Shown here piece after piece: positions 18,993 to 28,658 of a stretch of 64,000 nt of DNA (position 1 is its first letter; every line of letters begins with the position of its first letter). This DNA is from Bacillus thuringiensis (GTDB lineage Bacteria; Bacillota; Bacilli; Bacillales; Bacillaceae_G): the NCBI RefSeq assembly GCF_022095615.2, contig NZ_CP155559.1, positions 3,407,501 through 3,471,500 of the forward strand. Direction: 5' to 3'. A program made the position numbers and the translations under genes. The notes under the pieces were generated by a model. That model saw only the letters and a program-made list of their open reading frames with translations, made no database searches and had not been told where the DNA came from.

Positions 18993-19559
18993 TTAATCTC
19001 TATGCACCTTATATTCCATAACTTTACCATCTCTATCAAATTGTAAAACAAGCTGTTCACTATCTATTGAAATAAAGCCACGTTCATTTCCAAGATAGTA
19101 CGAAGTGATAATCCCTTCTTCTCCATTTTTCGTTTCAGTAGGTGCTCCTAATAATTTTGTAATGTCTTCATTTGATTTCCCTGTTAATTTATATTTTTGC
19201 AATAAATCATCTACCATGTGGACCCGTTTCTCTTCAGCATGTAACCAGCGATCTTGATTAAACTTTGAAGTGTATGTATTCATACTTAATTGCCATGTGC
19301 ACACTAACAATAGAATGCAACCTACCATCATTACACCTAGCATTTGCTTCTTTTCTGTATTACGATTTATAGAAGTATGTAAGACGAACTTTTGAATCAT
19401 GACTAATAAAACAAATGGCATGACTACTACAAACATACTTTTTACACTTAATGACATATGAACCGCATCAATAACAAAGATAAACGCAAGATACATTAGT
19501 ATATACAAACAAAAATAAATATACAAAATCCCTCTCAATATAGCACTCAGAAAACCCAC
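18993..19559 (-). CDS. Membrane protein with BamE/SmpA-like C-terminal domain
   Basis: 188 residues. Three hydrophobic segments (~10-32, ~40-60, ~74-92) precede a soluble domain (~100-188). That domain reads as helix, GKSNEDITKLLGAPTET, then paired strands with SYYLGNERGFISIDSE and VLQFDRDGKVMEYKVHRD. The G.s..dv..lLG.P layout is that of the SmpA/BamE-like small domain also used in Gram-positive membrane proteins. Role unknown. The start is uncertain: GTG 19559 sits almost on top of AAAAAGGGG, so an internal TTG seven codons later is also possible. A bcr1-type repeat lies 16 bp upstream and may have replaced the original promoter. Confidence 0.6.
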   Translation of the reverse strand: MGFLSAILRGILYIYFCLYILMYLAFIFVIDAVHMSLSVKSMFVVVMPFVLLVMIQKFVLHTSINRNTEKKQMLGVMMVGCILLLVCTWQLSMNTYTSKFNQDRWLHAEEKRVHMVDDLLQKYKLTGKSNEDITKLLGAPTETKNGEEGIITSYYLGNERGFISIDSEQLVLQFDRDGKVMEYKVHRD

Positions 19560-19574
19560 CCCTTTTTAATTCAT

Positions 19575-19725
19575 TTTACCCCTCATTAACGGGCAGTAAG
19601 ATCCCCCACCTTAAAATTCAGCGAAAGCAAAGAAGTTAGGCGGGGATCAACTGTCCGTAAAAGCCCTATTGGTTCAACTAATAATCAGTGGGGATGTCCC
19701 CCCACTGATTAAAGTTCCACTTTAT
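19575..19725. repeat. bcr1-type Bacillus cereus group repeat
   Basis: About 150 bp with two imperfect palindromes. One pairs GGGCAGTAAGATCCCC with GGGGATCAACTGTCC, and the other is AATCAGTGGGG...CCCCACTGATT. It is bounded by TTTAC (19575-19579) and TTTAT (19721-19725). Size, GC-rich stems and TTTAT-like flanks fit the bcr1 family, which is specific to this group and known to be mobile. The family assignment is from memory of bcr1 features. The right end overlaps the final codons of the NERD gene. Confidence 0.65.
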
Positions 19726-20731
19726 AATTCATCCGACTAATAATTTCTCGAAGTTTTTCTAACTCTTGATCTGTATATATTACTTTCCCCGTTAAGATCT
19801 CATTTCTGAAGAACGTTACAATTTGCTCTCTATCTTTTAATCTCAGCGTTTTTTCTTCAGAAAGATCTAGCACTTCTTTCCCACTCTCATTATAAAAATA
19901 TACGATCGGTTTTACGTTTTCCTTTACAATATCAACTTGTATTTCTTTCAAACAATTGTATAGAATATGAGATAGTTTCTTCGCTCTATATACTGGATTC
20001 CCTTCATTTTTCACTTGTATCGTTAATGAATCTTCACCTGTAATGCATTCAAACGTCTCTTCTTTCTCTACTTCTTGTTGATACTTGCCAATTTCATCAA
20101 TCATAAATGAATATATACGAGCATTTTCTTTCGTTAAGCCATGAATTAATTTCCCTGTCCATTCTTTCGTCTCAAGTAGATACATACCCGTTTTACTTAA
20201 GACAAGATGATGAATTCGAAAATCATTTCCTCCATGCTGATTTCTAATAAAAACATTTGGCATAATATGAAATTCATTATCTAGTATTATGCCTTGATCT
20301 ACGAAGCCTCGCTTCATATAATGTAATGTTTCGTGTGTATTCACTTCAGCTCCATTTTTCGTATACTCTCGCAAATTTGCAATTAAATTTTGAAACATAT
20401 GTATTTCGTTACTATGTTTTTCTTGCATTTCACTGCGTTCTTTACTATGTTGCATAGCTAATTGATTTTTCATCATACGCATATTTTCAAGTTCTCTAGC
20501 TGCGCTTATTTGTAAATTATTATATTTCTTCTGTTCCATATTTTTCAATGTACTTTGTTGTTCTTTATGCTCTGTAACCGTAGCTGCAATTTCATTTTCA
20601 TACGTTTCAATTGCTTGTTTCTTTTCGAATTCTACTTGCTGACTCTCTGATTCTAGCTGTTTATTTTTATAGAACAGCACGAATACTACAGCTAATAATA
20701 ATAAAATCACACCTATTAGCACATAATCCAT
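19709..20731 (-). CDS. NERD-domain membrane protein
   Basis: 340 residues. One N-terminal helix (~4-20) is followed by a long charged coiled coil (~22-120) and then a nuclease-related NERD domain (~135-250). The NERD core motifs are visible: NVFIRNQHGGNDFRIHHLVL and GMYLLETKEWTGK. NERD domains are related to restriction-type nucleases (D...E-K), but their roles in Bacillus are poorly known. Topology suggests a membrane-tethered cytoplasmic protein. ATG follows AAAGGAG. The last residues (KVEL) and stop are encoded inside the boundary of the bcr1-type repeat, so the C-terminus may have been altered by its insertion. Confidence 0.75.
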   Translation of the reverse strand: MDYVLIGVILLLLAVVFVLFYKNKQLESESQQVEFEKKQAIETYENEIAATVTEHKEQQSTLKNMEQKKYNNLQISAARELENMRMMKNQLAMQHSKERSEMQEKHSNEIHMFQNLIANLREYTKNGAEVNTHETLHYMKRGFVDQGIILDNEFHIMPNVFIRNQHGGNDFRIHHLVLSKTGMYLLETKEWTGKLIHGLTKENARIYSFMIDEIGKYQQEVEKEETFECITGEDSLTIQVKNEGNPVYRAKKLSHILYNCLKEIQVDIVKENVKPIVYFYNESGKEVLDLSEEKTLRLKDREQIVTFFRNEILTGKVIYTDQELEKLREIISRMNYKVEL

Positions 20732-20903
20732 ATTTTTACTCCTTTATTTCATTTTCATTTATTTTTATAAACATCCATTATATTATACTATGCTTTCAAT
20801 ATACACTTTGTAAAAATTACATATTTTTAATGAAGCGAGACTTTAATAAGCGATTTTTCCCATTGCCCACTGATTGTTTCAGGTTGCCCGCAAATAGCAG
20901 AAT

Positions 20904-20931
20904 AAAAGGCATCTCAGGCGAGATACCTTTT
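20904..20931 (-). terminator. Terminator of the GH25 lysozyme gene
   Basis: AAAAGG, a mismatch, ATCTC / GAGAT, a mismatch, CCTTTT: an imperfect stem of 11 pairs ending in T residues, 10 bases after the stop on the minus strand. Confidence 0.65.
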
Positions 20932-20940
20932 ACGTGCATT

Positions 20941-21990
20941 TTATTGTACACCATACTGAATATAACTTGAATCATAGTATATCCAGCCATTTCCACCTAA
21001 ACCAAGCCAGCCATCTTGCTTACACCATACTCTATAAGCCTCACCTTGATGTAACTGTCTTATAACATTTCCATTTAATGATGGTGCATCCCGCAGATTC
21101 ACATTATCACCAGTAATAGTCGCCACATAATGTTTATACTGAATGTAACTTGGATCATAGTATATCCATTCGTTTCCACCTAAAGCAAGCCAGCCATCTT
21201 GTTCACTCAAAACTTCATACGATTCTCCTCTATTTAGCTGGCGGATTACACTAGATTGTAAAGATGGTCCACTCCGTAAATTTACATTATCGCCTTTAAT
21301 TACAGCAACGCCGTAGACTGCAGTAGCAGTACTAGGTGGAGAAACATTCCCACCACCACTCGTCCCATTTCCTTGCAAAGCTTCTAATGAAACCGCTGCT
21401 GATACGTCACAATTTCCTACTACACCTGAAATTTGACCAGAATCTGTGTATTGCCATGCTGTCCACTCTGTCCATCCACCAGCATCAGCAGGCGGCGTAC
21501 TAGAGTATTTAGAAATCCAAAGTGGTATATCACTTAATCCGTTAATTCCAAACTCATTAATATACCAAACTCCTGTATATAACATGACATCTTTTCCAGT
21601 AGCCTGTTTCACATAATCAATGAAACTTCTTGCCCAATTAGATATAGCAGTACCAGTTAAATTACTATTACTCGGATCTATCGGTGATTCTAAATCTAAA
21701 ACGGGCATTAAATCTGTCTGATTGCTTTGTAATATGTTCACAAAATGTTTCGCTTCTGAAATTGCATCATTTAGTTCTGGATGTGCAAAATGGTATGCAC
21801 CGATTAATACATTCGCATTTCGCGCTGCTTGTACATTTTGAACCAAAGTAGGATCAAGATTATTCACACCTTCTGTCGCTTTTGCATACGCCGCTGAAAT
21901 ACCCGATCCCTTCACTGCATTCCAATCAATATTCCCTTCCCAATGAGACACATCGATAAACGTAATATTTGAACTAGATCTATCTTGCAT
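20941..21990 (-). CDS. GH25 lysozyme with two SH3b domains
   Basis: A 349-residue muramidase. The GH25 domain is at ~5-200: FIDVSHWEGNIDW, AYAKATEG, GAYHFAHP, and the catalytic acid region MPVLDLESP, then WQYTDSG. A Gly/Ser linker follows, then two bacterial SH3 domains (~230-285 and ~295-349) with repeated GDNVNLR.APSL / GWIYYD..YIQY motifs that bind peptidoglycan. ATG 21990 follows TAGGAGC. There is no signal peptide with this start, nor a convincing one with upstream starts. So it is secreted by another route, works after lysis, or derives from a phage endolysin. No holin or phage genes adjoin. Confidence 0.85.
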   Translation of the reverse strand: MQDRSSSNITFIDVSHWEGNIDWNAVKGSGISAAYAKATEGVNNLDPTLVQNVQAARNANVLIGAYHFAHPELNDAISEAKHFVNILQSNQTDLMPVLDLESPIDPSNSNLTGTAISNWARSFIDYVKQATGKDVMLYTGVWYINEFGINGLSDIPLWISKYSSTPPADAGGWTEWTAWQYTDSGQISGVVGNCDVSAAVSLEALQGNGTSGGGNVSPPSTATAVYGVAVIKGDNVNLRSGPSLQSSVIRQLNRGESYEVLSEQDGWLALGGNEWIYYDPSYIQYKHYVATITGDNVNLRDAPSLNGNVIRQLHQGEAYRVWCKQDGWLGLGGNGWIYYDSSYIQYGVQ

Positions 21991-22108
21991 ATAAAAGCTC
22001 CTATCAATTTTTTTCATTTCGTATACATACAATATGTACAACTTTAATAAAGGGTCACGACGTTTATACTATAGACATTGAGAGCAAACATATTTTATAA
22101 ACAAAGTA

Positions 22109-22136
22109 AAAAAGCCTTGTAATTACAAGGCTTTTT
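22109..22136. terminator. Palindromic terminator of the ABC exporter operon
   Basis: AAAAAGCCTTGTAA directly followed by its complement, a 28-bp perfect palindrome that also contains the stop codon of the 22123 gene. Confidence 0.85.
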
Positions 22137-23889
22137 GTAAACTTCCTTTATTTTGTAGTAAATACATATTATAGTACAACCCTTGCTCACTCAGTAATTC
22201 TTGATGTGTACCTCTTTCTACTATTTCTCCATCATGCATAACAAAGATTTGATCTGCATCTTGAATTGTAGATAATCTGTGGGCAATTGCTATCGTCGTT
22301 CTCCCTTTTCTCATTTGCTGTAATGCTGTTTGAATCGCATCTTCTGTTTCTGTATCAATATTAGCTGTTGCTTCATCTAATACTAATACTTTCGGATTCG
22401 TTGCTATCGTTCTAGCAAAAGCAATTAATTGGCGTTGACCACTAGAAAATGCAGCTCCTCTTTCTACTACTTCTGTTTCATACTGCTCTGGTAATTTTTC
22501 AATAAACGTATTGGCTTGCACAAATTGTGCCGCTTCTTTTACTTCTTCATCTGTAATTTCTTCATTGTACATACGAATATTTTGTTTTACATTTCCCGCA
22601 AATAAAAATGCATCTTGCAATACGAGTCCTATTTTTTTTCTAATTTCTCGTTCTTCAAATTTCTCTAAATCCACACCATCTATTACAATACTTCCGGACT
22701 TAATATTATAAAATCGCATTAACAAATTCATAATGGTACTTTTTCCGCTACCAGTGTGCCCAACGAAAGCAACCGTTTGCCCTTGTTTCACGTGAAAAGA
22801 TACATTTTTTAAAACATCACGTTTTCCATCATACGAAAAAGTAACATTTTTAAATTCAATTTCTCCATTAACCACTTGAGGATCTCCATCCCCTTTTTGA
22901 ACTGGCGCTAAATCTTTCTCATCCATTAAATGAAATACACGTGATGATGAAACAAGTGCCTGTTGGAAAAATGATAATTTCATCATCATCTCATTTACAG
23001 GCTGAAAGAAACGATGTATATAATTAACAAACGCATATAATACACCTACTTCAACAGGACTCTTCAAAGCATCAATTCCAAATAAACCAAGTACTAACGC
23101 AATAGCCACAATATGAACTAAATCAGTTGCTGGACGTAAAAGTAACGCGTCTAACTTTAAAGTCCTTCGCCCTGCACTATAATGTTTATTATTCACTTCT
23201 TCAAACTCTTTTCTCATACGCTTTTCTTGTCTGAACACTTGAACAATATTCATTCCTTGAATAGACTCATTTAACTTTGCATTTAACACGCTTAATTGAT
23301 TACGTACTTCTAAATAAAAAGCTGCACTTTTCCGGCGATATAGCACCATAATTGCAAACATGATCGGAATTAATACAAGAGAAAATAGAGCTAGTTTTAC
23401 ATTTAATAAAAACATTGCTACTAAAATACCTATTAAAAAGACTACATTTTTGACAAATGTGGATAATACACTGACATAAAAATCTTTAATTGCTTCCGTA
23501 TCATTCGTTATGCGCGATACGAGCGTACCAATCGGCGTACGATCAAAGAAACTTAATGACAACTTTTGAACATGTTCATATACTTCAACACGCATATCTT
23601 GAACAATTTTAAAAGCGATATTTTGAAAATATAATAAATCCAAATACGTAAATAACACTTTTAATAAATGAGCAACTATGTATACTACAAATAAAGTAAC
23701 GAGTGCTGATTGTTCAAAATTCCCCGGTACTAAGTGTTCATCAAGAAATTGTTTAATTAAAAAAGGACCCATCATTTCAGTTACAGTTGCTCCAACTAGA
23801 AATAAAAATGCTAATGCTAATAACCCTTTATATGGTCTCATATAAGAAAGTAATCTTCTTAAATCACTCTGTTTTTTCTTAGCCATCAT
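22123..23889 (-). CDS. ABC multidrug exporter subunit, BmrD/YheH-like
   Basis: A 588-residue half-transporter: six-helix membrane domain (~1-320) and NBD (~340-588). Walker A is GHTGSGKST, Walker B VLVLDEA with the catalytic Glu, and the H-loop AIAHRLS. The signature is FSSGQ rather than LSGGQ. Its ATG overlaps the stop of the upstream subunit (ATGA), so the two are made together. In heterodimeric exporters such as BmrCD this subunit supplies the active Walker motifs, while its weakened signature faces the degenerate site. Export of drugs or lipids is inferred from the family. Confidence 0.85.
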   Translation of the reverse strand: MMAKKKQSDLRRLLSYMRPYKGLLALAFLFLVGATVTEMMGPFLIKQFLDEHLVPGNFEQSALVTLFVVYIVAHLLKVLFTYLDLLYFQNIAFKIVQDMRVEVYEHVQKLSLSFFDRTPIGTLVSRITNDTEAIKDFYVSVLSTFVKNVVFLIGILVAMFLLNVKLALFSLVLIPIMFAIMVLYRRKSAAFYLEVRNQLSVLNAKLNESIQGMNIVQVFRQEKRMRKEFEEVNNKHYSAGRRTLKLDALLLRPATDLVHIVAIALVLGLFGIDALKSPVEVGVLYAFVNYIHRFFQPVNEMMMKLSFFQQALVSSSRVFHLMDEKDLAPVQKGDGDPQVVNGEIEFKNVTFSYDGKRDVLKNVSFHVKQGQTVAFVGHTGSGKSTIMNLLMRFYNIKSGSIVIDGVDLEKFEEREIRKKIGLVLQDAFLFAGNVKQNIRMYNEEITDEEVKEAAQFVQANTFIEKLPEQYETEVVERGAAFSSGQRQLIAFARTIATNPKVLVLDEATANIDTETEDAIQTALQQMRKGRTTIAIAHRLSTIQDADQIFVMHDGEIVERGTHQELLSEQGLYYNMYLLQNKGSLQKAL

Positions 23890-25637
23890 ACGCCTCCTTT
23901 CTCGACTAATGCTTCTAACTGCTGGCTCTCATACATCTCTTTATACCAACCGTTTTCTTCCATTAATTGCTCATGTGTACCTCGCTGCACAATTCTGCCT
24001 TCATCCACAACAAGTATAAGATTGGCATGTTGAATTGCACTTAAACGATGAGCAGTAATAATCGTCGTTTTCCCTGCTCTTTCCCTCTTTAATGCATTTA
24101 AAATCGTTTCTTCTGTTTTTGCATCTACAGCAGATAAACAGTCGTCCAAAATCAAAATTTCAGCATTCGTTAATAAAGCACGCGCTATTGAGATTCTCTG
24201 TTTTTGACCTCCAGATAAAGAAACGCCTCTTTCCCCTACTACTGTTTCATACCCTTCTGAAAATTGGAGTATGTCATTATGGATACAAGCAATCTCTGCA
24301 GCACGAGTAATTTCATTATATGTAGCATCCGCCTTTCCGAAGGCAATATTCTCCCCAATACTCGCTGAAAATAAAAAATGGTCTTGCGGCACATATGAAA
24401 TAGCAGAACGGACACCGTAAAGTGTTACATCGCGAATATCCCGCTCTCCAACTTTTAATTCACCATTAAAATGATCATATTCACGGATTAAGCATTTTAA
24501 TAACGTCGTTTTCCCTGCACCTGTACGTCCGACAACTCCTAGTGTTTCACCCTTCTTCAAATCAAAGTGAACATCTATTAGCTGTAACAGTTCATTTCTC
24601 TTATATGAAAATGAATCAACCGCAAACGAAACATCACCGCTTGCTATTGTATGTACAGCGTTTTCTCTATTTACTACATCTAATTTTTGAGAAAGGATTT
24701 TCTCGACACGGTCATACGAAGCGCGTCCACGCTCCATAATATTAAACAACCATCCAAAGGCTAACATTGGCCAAACGAGGGTACCTAAATATGTTGTAAA
24801 TGTAACAAGATCACCTACAGTTAATTCACCCCTCACAACTAATACTGACCCGTAACATACTGCAATTAAAAAAGAAAACCCAACGATAAGAGCGATTGTC
24901 GGATCAAACAACGAATCAATACGCGCAACTAACATATTTTTATGTACGACATCTTCTGACTTTTTTCGAAATGCTTGTAAGTCTTCTTTCTCTTGTCCAA
25001 GTGATCGAATTACCTTCATCCCACTCATACTCTCTTGCACTTTATCATTGATTTCCGAAAACGATTGCTGCGCTTTATGAAACCTTTTATGTAATAACGT
25101 GCCATAATAATTTGTCGAAATTGCTACAATCGGCATTGGAATTAAGCTTAACAATGTTAACTTCCAACTAATTGTAAAACCCATTGCTACGAGTACACAT
25201 CCTCCAACTGCTAATGAGTCAACAAGTGTTAAAACACCCGATCCAGCAGTTTGCTGAATCGCCTGAATATCATTGGTCGCATGCGCCATCAAATCACCCG
25301 TACGACGTGATTGATAAAAAGATGGACTCATCTTTGTAAAATGTTCATATAAATTCTTTCGTAATTGACGGGCTAGTTTTAACGAAGATCCAAAAATCAT
25401 AATACGCCATAAATAACGTAAGATGTACATAGTAATCCCTACAACTACTAACAAAATAACCAACTTCAACAACTTTTCAGATGTTAATGTTCCATTATTA
25501 ATTTCATCTACTACAATACCTAGTACTTTCGGCGCTACAAGTTCAAGAAGCGCGACACCAAACAACATAATAATTCCAATTATGTACGCTCGTTTTTCTT
25601 GTTTAAAAAACCACGCTAAATTAATAAATACCTTCAT
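23886..25637 (-). CDS. ABC multidrug exporter subunit, BmrC/YheI-like
   Basis: A 583-residue half-transporter with a six-helix domain and NBD. Walker A is GRTGAGKTT and the signature VSLSGGQKQR. Walker B is ILILDDCLSAVD, with Asp in place of the catalytic Glu, the mark of the degenerate subunit in heterodimeric exporters. The N-terminal LAWFFKQEKRAYIIGI and the SPSFYQSRRTGDLMAHATND coupling region resemble B. subtilis YheI (BmrC). First gene of a two-gene operon. In B. subtilis the bmrCD pair is controlled by a leader peptide attenuator; I see no obvious equivalent in the ~100-bp leader. Confidence 0.85.
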   Translation of the reverse strand: MKVFINLAWFFKQEKRAYIIGIIMLFGVALLELVAPKVLGIVVDEINNGTLTSEKLLKLVILLVVVGITMYILRYLWRIMIFGSSLKLARQLRKNLYEHFTKMSPSFYQSRRTGDLMAHATNDIQAIQQTAGSGVLTLVDSLAVGGCVLVAMGFTISWKLTLLSLIPMPIVAISTNYYGTLLHKRFHKAQQSFSEINDKVQESMSGMKVIRSLGQEKEDLQAFRKKSEDVVHKNMLVARIDSLFDPTIALIVGFSFLIAVCYGSVLVVRGELTVGDLVTFTTYLGTLVWPMLAFGWLFNIMERGRASYDRVEKILSQKLDVVNRENAVHTIASGDVSFAVDSFSYKRNELLQLIDVHFDLKKGETLGVVGRTGAGKTTLLKCLIREYDHFNGELKVGERDIRDVTLYGVRSAISYVPQDHFLFSASIGENIAFGKADATYNEITRAAEIACIHNDILQFSEGYETVVGERGVSLSGGQKQRISIARALLTNAEILILDDCLSAVDAKTEETILNALKRERAGKTTIITAHRLSAIQHANLILVVDEGRIVQRGTHEQLMEENGWYKEMYESQQLEALVEKGGV

Positions 25638-25728
25638 TTTTATCCTCCTCCCATAAAATGAGCGATGTTTTCAGTTTATCAAAAATACAGAATTTTTGGA
25701 AGTTTTAAACTCTATAACTAGCAAAAAG

Positions 25729-25755
25729 AAAAGACACTCTTAGCGAGTGTCTTTT
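25729..25755 (-). terminator. Terminator after yneF
   Basis: AAAAGACACTC, loop TTAGC, GAGTGTCTTTT; an 11-bp perfect stem on the 3' side of yneF. Confidence 0.85.
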
Positions 25756-25760
25756 AGCGC

Positions 25761-25982
25761 TTATTTTGTTTGTTGCTTGCTCATCGCGCTCATCATTTGA
25801 TTGATTTTCTTTTGGGAAGGTTTTTGTCCCATTTGCATCATCATCATTTTTAACATTTGTTCATTAATTGGTGGATTTTTTTCTAAGTAGTTCATCATGT
25901 ATTTGCGGGCAATGAAAAATCCTAACGCTACGCCTGCTACTAGTGCTACTACGCCCACTAGAATACCTAACCAAATTGGCAT
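25761..25982 (-). CDS. yneF: YneF family small membrane protein (UPF0154)
   Basis: 73 residues: one N-terminal membrane helix ([20 protein letters not shown], ~6-25), then the conserved cytoplasmic tail [27 protein letters not shown] that defines the family. Its role is unknown. It lies downstream of sirA and tkt in the same order as B. subtilis. ATG follows GGAGGAAA. Confidence 0.9.
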   Translation of the reverse strand: MPIWLGILVGVVALVAGVALGFFIARKYMMNYLEKNPPINEQMLKMMMMQMGQKPSQKKINQMMSAMSKQQTK

Positions 25983-26060
25983 ATATTTTCCTCCTTCATG
26001 TTGTCTACCTTACAGTGTACTAAAACCTTTTCAATAAGACAAGATACAATTCGACATTTT

Positions 26061-26501
26061 TTACACATATGTTCGTACTTGTTTTAGAGGATTCAGCCAT
26101 CCGTACTTTGTATTTTCATAATCCATAGCTAAAAATGTTAATTCACACTTTCGAAGCACCTCAAAGAACGTCGTTTCCATAGAGACATTTCCAGAGGTGT
26201 TCATACGAATATAGTGTGGTTTCACCATTATTTCGCCGTATTCCGCTCCTGTAAAAAGTGTATGTGTATGATGTTTTCTATCATATCTACCAAGAACACG
26301 TAAAGCTTGCTCTAATTTATGATGAATTTTCATTACTTGTAATGGTCTCGTTATATACATCATTTGTTTATATAACACTTTTTTCTCCGAAAGGGACCCA
26401 GATTCTGAAAATCGAGCAAATAAATCAAAAAACAAATATTCACGACCAAAGTAAGCTTTCGCAATATCCTCTTGAATTAAATACAATTCATACGTTTTCA
26501 T
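26061..26501 (-). CDS. sirA: Sporulation inhibitor of replication SirA
   Basis: 146 residues matching SirA (YneE). The N-terminus has ELYLIQEDIAKAYFGRE, and the family's closing motif ETTFFEVLRKCELTFLAMDYENTKYGWLNP precedes the end (given here as seen across ~118-142). SirA binds domain I of DnaA to stop new rounds of replication in cells entering sporulation and is induced by Spo0A. The position between tkt and yneF is the same as in B. subtilis. ATG follows TTGGGAGGC. A Spo0A-box-like site lies about 90 bp upstream. Confidence 0.85.
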   Translation of the reverse strand: MKTYELYLIQEDIAKAYFGREYLFFDLFARFSESGSLSEKKVLYKQMMYITRPLQVMKIHHKLEQALRVLGRYDRKHHTHTLFTGAEYGEIMVKPHYIRMNTSGNVSMETTFFEVLRKCELTFLAMDYENTKYGWLNPLKQVRTYV

Positions 26502-26537
26502 CTTTTGCCTCCCAATCTGGACAACCTTTTCCCTTCA

Positions 26538-26543
26538 TTATAT
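26538..26543 (-). promoter_or_regulatory. Probable sirA -10 box
   Basis: TATAAT on the minus strand, 37 bp before the sirA start. No good -35 is seen at 16-18 bp, as is usual for Spo0A-activated promoters. Confidence 0.45.
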
Positions 26544-26593
26544 AGAAGAAATTTTGCAATGATTGTCTGACTACGGAGAGATAAAAAACTTTT

Positions 26594-26602
26594 TCTGTCG
26601 AA
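26594..26602. promoter_or_regulatory. Candidate Spo0A box upstream of sirA
   Basis: TCTGTCGAA, one mismatch to the 0A consensus TTTGTCGAA, about 50 bp upstream of the TATAAT. sirA is a known direct Spo0A target in B. subtilis, so the location is sensible. The site also lies between the tkt terminator and sirA. Confidence 0.45.
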
Positions 26603-26619
26603 AAAACTCATTTACATAG

Positions 26620-26648
26620 AAAAACCTCTCCATGCCGGAGAGATTTTT
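26620..26648 (-). terminator. Terminator of tkt
   Basis: AAAAAnCTCTCC with GGAGAGnTTTTT and a 5-nt loop, directly downstream of the transketolase stop codon. Confidence 0.8.
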
Positions 26649-26657
26649 CTAAAATCA

Positions 26658-28658
26658 TTAAAGCATTTCTTTTACTTTACGAACAACGTTCTCTACAGTA
26701 AATCCATACTCTTCCATAATCTTCTCACCAGGAGCAGAAGCACCGAATGTATCGATACCTAATACATCTCCTTCAAGACCTACGTAACGGTGCCATCCGA
26801 ATGTAGCACCCATTTCGATTGCGAAACGTTTTGTTACTGCTTTTGGTAATACAGATTCTTTGTACTCAGCAGTTTGAGCTTCAAAGCGATCCATAGATGG
26901 CATGCTGACAACAGCTGCGTCAACGCCGTCTACTGCTAACGCTTTTTGTGCTTCCACAGCTAGACTTACCTCAGATCCCGATGCAAGTAAAATTACATCA
27001 GCTGTTTCTTTCTTGCTTGCAGAAACTACATATGCACCTTTTGCTACTTTTTCATACGTATCGTCTTTTGCACCTTCTAATGTTGGAAGGTCTTGACGAG
27101 TTAATACTAAAGCAGTTGGTGTTTTTGTAGATTCTAAAGCTAATCTCCAAGCTGCAACAGATTCGTTACCATCAGCTGGACGAATAACAGATACATTTGG
27201 CATTGCACGTAGCGCTGCTAATTGCTCGACTGGTTCATGTGTTGGACCGTCTTCACCAACAGCGATACTGTCGTGTGTGAATACATACGTTACTGGCAAT
27301 TGCATTAATGCTGCAAGACGAATTGCTGGACGTAAGTAGTCAGAGAATACGAAGAATGTACCACCGTAAGTTTTTAAACCGCCATGTAATGCAATACCGT
27401 TCATTGCTGCACCCATTGCGAACTCACGTACACCGTACCAAATGTTTTTACCGCTGTAATCATCTCTTGTAAAGTCTTTTTCGTTATTCATATATGTTTT
27501 GTTAGAACCAGCAAGGTCAGCAGATCCACCGAAGAATGATGGTACAGACTCTGCAATTGCATTAATTACAGCACCTGAAGAATTACGAGTTGCTGCTTTA
27601 GATCCTAATTCATAAGTTGGTAAGTTTTGCTCCCAACCTTCTGGAAGTTGACCGTTCATTGCTGCTTGCAATTCGTTTGCTAATTCTGGATATGCTTGTG
27701 CATATTCGCCTAACATCGTGTTCCAAGCTGCTTGCGCAGTTTCACCAACATCTTGTACTGTTTTGCGGAAGTTGTCATATACTTCTTCTGCAACATGGAA
27801 GTCTTGCTCAGCAGTCCAAGCATATGCTTCTTTTGTTAATTTCGTTTCGTCTACACCAAGTGGAGAACCGTGTGAAGCTGATTTTCCTGATTTGTTTGGA
27901 GAACCGAAACCAATTGTCGTTCTTACTTCAATTAGCGTTGGGCGTTTTTCGTCAGCTTTCGCTTCTTCAATTGCTTTCGCGATTGCTTCAATATCGTTTC
28001 CATCCTCAACACGGATTACTTGCCATCCGTATGCTTTGTAACGATCTTCTACACTTTCAGAGAATGAACGATTTAAATCGCCATCTAATGAAATATCGTT
28101 TGAATCGTATAACACAACAAGACGACCTAATTGTAAATGAGCAGCTAATGAAGATGCTTCAGCAGAAACGCCTTCCATTAAATCTCCATCACCACAAATA
28201 GCGTATGTATGATGATCTACTACATTATACGCATCACGGTTATATTTAGCAGCTAAATGTCTTTCAGCCATTGCCATACCTACAGCAGTTGCAATACCTT
28301 GTCCAAGTGGACCAGTAGTTGCGTCTACCCCAGCTGTATGACCGTACTCAGGATGTCCTGGAGTTTTGCTTCCCCATTGACGGAAGTTCTTTAAGTCATC
28401 CATTGTTACATCATAACCAGATAGGTGAAGTAGGCTGTATAATAACATTGAACCATGACCTGCAGATAATACGAAACGATCACGGTTAAACCACGTTGGG
28501 TTATTTGGATTGTGTTTCATAAATTGAGTCCATAATGTATAAGCCATTGGTGCTGCACCCATTGGCATTCCTGGGTGACCAGAGTTTGCTTTTTCAATCG
28601 CATCGATGGATAATGTGCGAATCGTGTTGATAGAAAGTTGTTCGATTGAATGTGACAT
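26658..28658 (-). CDS. tkt: Transketolase
   Basis: A 666-residue cytosolic thiamine-diphosphate enzyme of the pentose phosphate pathway, moving two-carbon units between ketose and aldose phosphates. Motifs: [36 protein letters not shown], the ThDP/Mg motif GDGDLMEG through the Asn of [10 protein letters not shown], the catalytic Glu region [12 protein letters not shown], and [20 protein letters not shown]. The length is normal for the family. ATG 28658 (MSHSIEQLS) is chosen over the frame's earlier ATG because of GAAGGGAAG and family N-termini. Confidence 0.95.
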   Translation of the reverse strand: MSHSIEQLSINTIRTLSIDAIEKANSGHPGMPMGAAPMAYTLWTQFMKHNPNNPTWFNRDRFVLSAGHGSMLLYSLLHLSGYDVTMDDLKNFRQWGSKTPGHPEYGHTAGVDATTGPLGQGIATAVGMAMAERHLAAKYNRDAYNVVDHHTYAICGDGDLMEGVSAEASSLAAHLQLGRLVVLYDSNDISLDGDLNRSFSESVEDRYKAYGWQVIRVEDGNDIEAIAKAIEEAKADEKRPTLIEVRTTIGFGSPNKSGKSASHGSPLGVDETKLTKEAYAWTAEQDFHVAEEVYDNFRKTVQDVGETAQAAWNTMLGEYAQAYPELANELQAAMNGQLPEGWEQNLPTYELGSKAATRNSSGAVINAIAESVPSFFGGSADLAGSNKTYMNNEKDFTRDDYSGKNIWYGVREFAMGAAMNGIALHGGLKTYGGTFFVFSDYLRPAIRLAALMQLPVTYVFTHDSIAVGEDGPTHEPVEQLAALRAMPNVSVIRPADGNESVAAWRLALESTKTPTALVLTRQDLPTLEGAKDDTYEKVAKGAYVVSASKKETADVILLASGSEVSLAVEAQKALAVDGVDAAVVSMPSMDRFEAQTAEYKESVLPKAVTKRFAIEMGATFGWHRYVGLEGDVLGIDTFGASAPGEKIMEEYGFTVENVVRKVKEML

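Noticed and set aside
20821..20890. Possible second group-specific repeat (contains CCCACTGATT as in the bcr1-type element)
   Set aside because: Only about ten bases are shared and no palindrome or flanking repeat is seen.
26046..26058. TTCGACA, a second 0A-like box between sirA and yneF
   Set aside because: It lies directly after the sirA stop, without a promoter I can see next to it.
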